A DNA stretch of 8,640 nucleotides from contig JAUXEA010000013.1 of assembly GCA_030620695.1 (NCBI GenBank), forward strand, positions 1 through 8,640, given 5' to 3'. This stretch comes from Candidatus Aenigmatarchaeota archaeon (GTDB lineage: Archaea; Aenigmatarchaeota; Aenigmatarchaeia; QMZS01). Of the stretch, positions 5,051 to 8,640 are shown piece by piece. The translations under genes and the position numbers were made by a program. A model generated the notes under the pieces. It searched no databases. It worked only from the letters and a program-made list of their open reading frames with translations, and had not been told where the DNA came from. Every line of letters begins with the position of its first letter. Position 1 is the first letter of the stretch.

Positions 5051-7687
5051 ATGAAGGATGATTTAACTGGTCTCACACAGAAAGAAGCCGCCCAAAAATT
5101 AAAAGAATTTGGGTACAATGAAATAAAAGAACTTCTTCACATTTCTCCGTTCCGGATTCTTTTGAGGCAGGTAAAGAAAAATTTCATGGTGTACCTGCTG
5201 TTTGTTGCAGCACTATTGTCTTTTCTTGTTGGAGAATCAATTACGGGGTATGTTCTTTTTATAATTATAATTATTCTTGTTATAATTGGATTTTTTCAGG
5301 AATACAAAGCAGAGAGAGCAATTAAGGCTTTAAAACAAATTATTACACATAGTTCTATTGTTATAAGAGACAAAAAAGAAATTGAGATTCCTTCTAAAGA
5401 AATTGTGCCTGGGGATGTTATTGTCCTGAGAACAGGGGAAAAAATTCCTGCTGACTGCCTTGTTTTGGAAGAAAAAGAATTAAGAGTTAATGAATCTATT
5501 CTAACAGGGGAATCCAAAGAAATAAAAAAGTTTATCCCAAAAAATGAAAAAAATTACCAGAGAGATAACATAATCTTCATGGGAACTCATGTTGTTAATG
5601 GAAGATGTATTACAAAGGTTTTACATACTGGCATGAATACAGAATTTGGAAAAATTGCAGGAATGATTTCAAAAGCAGAAAAAGAATTGCCCCTGCAAAA
5701 AAAAGTTAATGATATTGCAAAATATATGGCGTTTATAGCAATAACAGTCTCCATTTTAACCGGGCTTCTAATATTAACAAGAACACCCTTCACTTATAGT
5801 GTTCTAATAGATGTTCTTATTGTTGTTATTGCCTTGTCAGTCTCGGCGTTTCCTGAAGGATTACCTGTTGTTCTTATTTCAATTCTTGGTTCCGGGGCTT
5901 ACAGAATGGCAAAGAAAAATGCAATAGTAAACAGGATGTCGATAATTGAAACTCTTGGAGAGACCACAGTCATCTGTGCTGACAAAACAGGAACAATAAC
6001 AAGAGGTGAAATGACTGTAAAAAAGGTCTTTGCAGATGATAAACTTTTTAATGTTAGTGGAGTAGGCTATGACACTGGGGGAGATTTCATGCAAAATAAT
6101 AAAAAAATAAATACTGAAAAAAATGTTCCTTTAAGTTTGCTATTGAAATCTTCAGTTTTGTGCAATGATGCAAAAATTGAAAGAAAAGGAACTGATAATA
6201 AATATAATATAAAAGGTACACCAACAGAAGCATCTTTACTAATAATGTCCGCGAAGGGAGGTATATTTAGGGAAGACCTGCAGTTTACAAGAGAAGAGGA
6301 AATCCCGTTTAGTTCTGCTCGAAAAACGATGTCTGTTTTGTGCAAGGAAAAACAGGGAAACTATGTTTATTCAAAAGGTGCCCCGGAAATTTTAATTAAC
6401 AGATGCGAATTTATCCAAAAAGGAAATAAAATTATTGAACTAAACAAAAAAGAAAAAGATAAAATACTGGATATCAACAAAAAACTCACTTCAAAAAAAA
6501 TGAGGGTTCTTGGTATTGCTTACAAAACAATAAAGTCCTTTGAGAAAGACAAATTTGAAAGAGAATTAATCTTTTTGGGTTTGCTTGGTTTGGAAGATTC
6601 CCCAAGAAAAGAAGTTAAAGAAGCCATAGAATCCTGTAAAGATGCGGGAATAAAAGTCAAGATGATTACAGGAGATAACAAAGGAACTGCTGTTGAAATA
6701 GCAAAAGAAACAGGACTTATTGGTGAAGTTATGATTGGGGAAGAAATTGATAAACTAACAGATGAGGAACTCTCAAAAGTTGTAAATAAAATAGTAATAT
6801 TTGCAAGGGTTAGGCCTGAACACAAATTAAGAATTGTAAGGGCACTAAAACAAAACAATGAGATTGTTACAATGACCGGGGATGGTGTTAATGATGCCCC
6901 TTCATTAAAAGAAGCACACATTGGTGTGGCAATGGGTATAAATGGAACAGATGTTTCAAGAGAATCAGCAGATATGGTTTTGAAAGATGATAATTTTGCT
7001 ACAATTGTTTCTGCTATAAAAGAAGGAAGAACAATTTTTAGCAACATACAAAAAGTTGTTACTTACCAGCTCTCTGTGAACTATGCTGAGTTACTTATCA
7101 TATTTTTTGGAATATTACTCGGCTTGCCTTTGCCACTACTTGCATTGCAGATTTTGTTTATGAATCTTGTTACAGATGACCTGACTGCAATTACTTTGGG
7201 TTTCAATCCTGCACCACCAGGTGTTATGAAAACGAAACCAAGAAAAAAATCAGGAATTTTAAACAAACAATTATTAATCCTGCTTATAATTGCCGGGACT
7301 ATAGTTGGTGTTGGTACTTTGGGTGTATTTTATTTTACATACAGTTCTCTTCTTGCCCAGGGGGTTGCAGAAGATGTGGCTACTGCAACAGCGAGAACCA
7401 ATTGTCTAATAACTTTAATATTATTTGAAATAGCAAATGCATTTAATTTCAGGTCATTCAAATATCCTGTTTATAAGTTATCCCTGTTTGCAAATAAATA
7501 TCTGGTCTATGCTTCTGTGTTATCTATTTTAGCAACTTTATTAATAATTTATACCCCTTTAAACATAATATTTGAAACTGTTCCTATAGGATGGTTTGAT
7601 TTTGCAATTGCAGTTTTAGTGTCTTTGACTGTAATAATTGTTTTTGATGTTCTGAAAATAATTAATAAGAAGAGAAAGATTTTTTGA
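5051..7687 (+). CDS. P-type (P2A, SERCA-like) Ca2+-transporting ATPase
   Basis: An 878-residue membrane cation pump that couples ATP hydrolysis to export of a divalent cation, most likely Ca2+. The order is complete: N-terminal cation-ATPase domain (LTGLTQKEAAQKLKEFGYNE), M1-M2, actuator domain with TGES (152-155), M3-M4 with PEGLP (Pro268, Glu269), phosphorylation motif DKTGTIT (Asp311), nucleotide-binding KGAPE (442-446), MITGDNKGTA, the hinge TGDGVNDAP (about 609-617), and M5-M10. All side chains that bind Ca2+ in SERCA have counterparts: Glu269 in M4, Asn677 and Glu680 in M5 (NYAE), Asn705, Thr708 and Asp709 in M6 (NLVTD), and Glu793 in M8 (FEIANAFN). That favours Ca2+ over H+ or Na+/K+, although Mn2+ remains possible. 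No N-terminal metal-binding Cys motif and no CPC are present, so it is not a heavy-metal pump. Length is normal. It is likely transcribed on its own or with the operon upstream. Confidence 0.95.
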   Translation: MKDDLTGLTQKEAAQKLKEFGYNEIKELLHISPFRILLRQVKKNFMVYLLFVAALLSFLVGESITGYVLFIIIIILVIIGFFQEYKAERAIKALKQIITHSSIVIRDKKEIEIPSKEIVPGDVIVLRTGEKIPADCLVLEEKELRVNESILTGESKEIKKFIPKNEKNYQRDNIIFMGTHVVNGRCITKVLHTGMNTEFGKIAGMISKAEKELPLQKKVNDIAKYMAFIAITVSILTGLLILTRTPFTYSVLIDVLIVVIALSVSAFPEGLPVVLISILGSGAYRMAKKNAIVNRMSIIETLGETTVICADKTGTITRGEMTVKKVFADDKLFNVSGVGYDTGGDFMQNNKKINTEKNVPLSLLLKSSVLCNDAKIERKGTDNKYNIKGTPTEASLLIMSAKGGIFREDLQFTREEEIPFSSARKTMSVLCKEKQGNYVYSKGAPEILINRCEFIQKGNKIIELNKKEKDKILDINKKLTSKKMRVLGIAYKTIKSFEKDKFERELIFLGLLGLEDSPRKEVKEAIESCKDAGIKVKMITGDNKGTAVEIAKETGLIGEVMIGEEIDKLTDEELSKVVNKIVIFARVRPEHKLRIVRALKQNNEIVTMTGDGVNDAPSLKEAHIGVAMGINGTDVSRESADMVLKDDNFATIVSAIKEGRTIFSNIQKVVTYQLSVNYAELLIIFFGILLGLPLPLLALQILFMNLVTDDLTAITLGFNPAPPGVMKTKPRKKSGILNKQLLILLIIAGTIVGVGTLGVFYFTYSSLLAQGVAEDVATATARTNCLITLILFEIANAFNFRSFKYPVYKLSLFANKYLVYASVLSILATLLIIYTPLNIIFETVPIGWFDFAIAVLVSLTVIIVFDVLKIINKKRKIF

Positions 7688-7723
7688 CATATTCGGTAAG
7701 AGAAGTTTTGGAAACTGAAGCAC

Positions 7724-7779
7724 AAATCTTTATTCCCATAAAAAAATGGAAAAAATTTTCAGCACCCAACTTATAAAAT
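7724..7779 (+). promoter_or_regulatory. Promoter region of the antiporter gene, two TATA-like boxes
   Basis: TTATAAAAT at 7771-7779 ends about 20 bp before the ATG at 7799 and begins 28 bp before it, fitting a leaderless archaeal transcript. A second candidate, AAATCTTTATT (7724-7734), lies further upstream and would give a longer leader. The 111-bp gap after the ATPase gene holds nothing else that I can support. Confidence 0.5.
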
Positions 7780-7798
7780 AAAAGATATAATAGATTTT

Positions 7799-8640
7799 AT
7801 GCAATTAATATTTACTTTGATAGTTTGTATTTTAATTTCCTTTTTATTCACTTTATTGGCTAAAAAATTAAAGCTGTCTGTTGTGGTTGCTTTGATTATT
7901 GCAGGAATTTTAATGGGTTCTCCATTGTTGAGTGTTATTTTGGAACCAAACATAAATTTTGTTTTAAGTTTGGGTGATGCTGGTCTAATATTTTTAATGT
8001 TTCTGGCAGGGATGGAAGTTTCCTGGAGTATGTTATACAAGGAAAAAAGAGATGCCCTGATTGTAGCTTCTTTTTCAGCCATTATACCTATGGCATTAGG
8101 TTTCATTGTTTTTCTGGGAATGGGTTTTTCCCTGCTAACCTCTTTAACTATTGGAATATGCATGAGTATAACCGCAGAAGCCACAAAAGCCAGAGAATTA
8201 TTAGAATTAAAGAAGTTAAAAACAAAACTCGGTTCTCTGATGATGGGCGCGGGTATTACTGATGATGTTATAGGTGTATTTTCTTTTATTTTTGTTTGCT
8301 ATCTGTTCGCAGGAGCACTCGTAACAGAGGAAATTATGATTTTTTTAGTATCTGTGTTTGCATTTGGTGGTGGTATCTTAGTGCACAAATTCGTAGGGAG
8401 AGAGAAAAAGATAATTTATTACTTTGAGAAACTTTTATTATTTTTTATAATTCCTTTTTTCTTTATCTCCATGGGAATTCATTTTAATTTACAATCTCTG
8501 AGTCTGAATTTTTTGTTAATTGTAATTATTGTAATTGCAATAGCAGGGAAAATATTTGGTGCCCTGCTTACCAGACCATTCACAAAATTAAGAGTGAAAC
8601 AGCTTTACCTGATTGGATGGGGAATGAATTCAAGGGGGGC
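7799..8640 (+). CDS. CPA2-family Na+(K+)/H+ antiporter, 3' end outside window
   Basis: An open frame runs from ATG 7799 to the window end (280 codons, no stop), so the C-terminal part is missing. It is a very hydrophobic protein with about eight or nine membrane helices visible, of the Kef/NapA (CPA2) monovalent cation:proton antiporter family. Signatures: LAGMEVS near residue 69-75 (Glu73, as in the family's FLAGLE), TAEATKARELLELKKLKTKLGSL near 120-145, the ion-binding pair GITDDVIGV (Asp155, Asp156) in the crossing helix, and GWGMNSRG at the cut end (273-280), matching the family's N-x-RG motif. The Asp-Asp pair is typical of electrogenic members such as NapA. It exchanges Na+ or K+ for H+ to control pH and salt. 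Whether a C-terminal TrkA-N domain follows (Kef type) lies beyond the window. An earlier start is unlikely because the TATA box lies just upstream. Confidence 0.93.
   Translation, partial: MQLIFTLIVCILISFLFTLLAKKLKLSVVVALIIAGILMGSPLLSVILEPNINFVLSLGDAGLIFLMFLAGMEVSWSMLYKEKRDALIVASFSAIIPMALGFIVFLGMGFSLLTSLTIGICMSITAEATKARELLELKKLKTKLGSLMMGAGITDDVIGVFSFIFVCYLFAGALVTEEIMIFLVSVFAFGGGILVHKFVGREKKIIYYFEKLLLFFIIPFFFISMGIHFNLQSLSLNFLLIVIIVIAIAGKIFGALLTRPFTKLRVKQLYLIGWGMNSRG

Noticed and set aside
6520..7047. 175-residue minus-strand ORF opposite the P-type ATPase
   Set aside because: It is antisense to the conserved hinge region of the ATPase, with no start signal or recognisable motif.
7746..7781. 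Mini-ORF of 11 codons upstream of the antiporter, a possible leader peptide
   Set aside because: It is very short, has no ribosome-binding signal, and overlaps the better TATA box at 7771; chance is likely in AT-rich DNA.
7771..8184. 137-residue minus-strand ORF opposite the antiporter gene
   Set aside because: It lies antisense to a clear CPA2 membrane protein with conserved motifs, and its composition is the mirror of that gene.

Overview
The window is AT-rich archaeal DNA. The clearest marker is an intact gatE, a subunit of the archaea-specific Glu-tRNA(Gln) amidotransferase. Supporting signs are TATA-like promoters very close to start codons, class III (pilin-type) signal peptides, and a serine tRNA gene with G73 and no encoded CCA. 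The style (small secreted pilin-like genes, short spacers, low GC) would suit a DPANN-type lineage such as Woesearchaeota or Pacearchaeota, but that placement is inference.

Layout. Positions 1-1258 hold the end of a plus-strand operon: the C-terminal part of a Cys-rich protein, then two short pilin-like membrane-anchored proteins with nearly touching or overlapping ends. Positions 1273-1523 on the minus strand hold a serine tRNA(CGA) gene. All its stems can be recognised, but it is split by about 154 nt in the T-loop and about 14 nt in the D-loop. A short AT-rich spacer then serves as a divergent promoter for the tRNA and for a predicted surface lipoprotein (1565-2425). Next come gatE (2490-4319) and an overlapping PHP-domain phosphoesterase gene (4316-4999). 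A SERCA-like P-type Ca2+-ATPase follows (5051-7687). The last gene is a CPA2-family Na+/H+ (or K+/H+) antiporter, cut off by the window end (7799-8640).

The most unusual signal is a set of short palindromic elements. A 90-nt block of three hairpins, each with a 3-nt loop, lies in frame inside gatE and adds about 30 residues just before a conserved motif. A related block of about 38 nt lies in frame inside the PHP gene. The two share 21 of 22 positions but are read in different frames, so the similarity belongs to the DNA or RNA and not to the protein. The T-loop insert of the tRNA carries hairpins of the same build, with the core TTGCGAAGCAA. This resembles the Rickettsia palindromic elements, selfish repeats that survive in frame inside genes, but here in an archaeon.

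The genes do not form one pathway. gatE serves tRNA-dependent glutamine synthesis. The ATPase and antiporter are separate ion-homeostasis units, each with its own likely promoter. The pilin-like genes and the lipoprotein belong to the cell surface.
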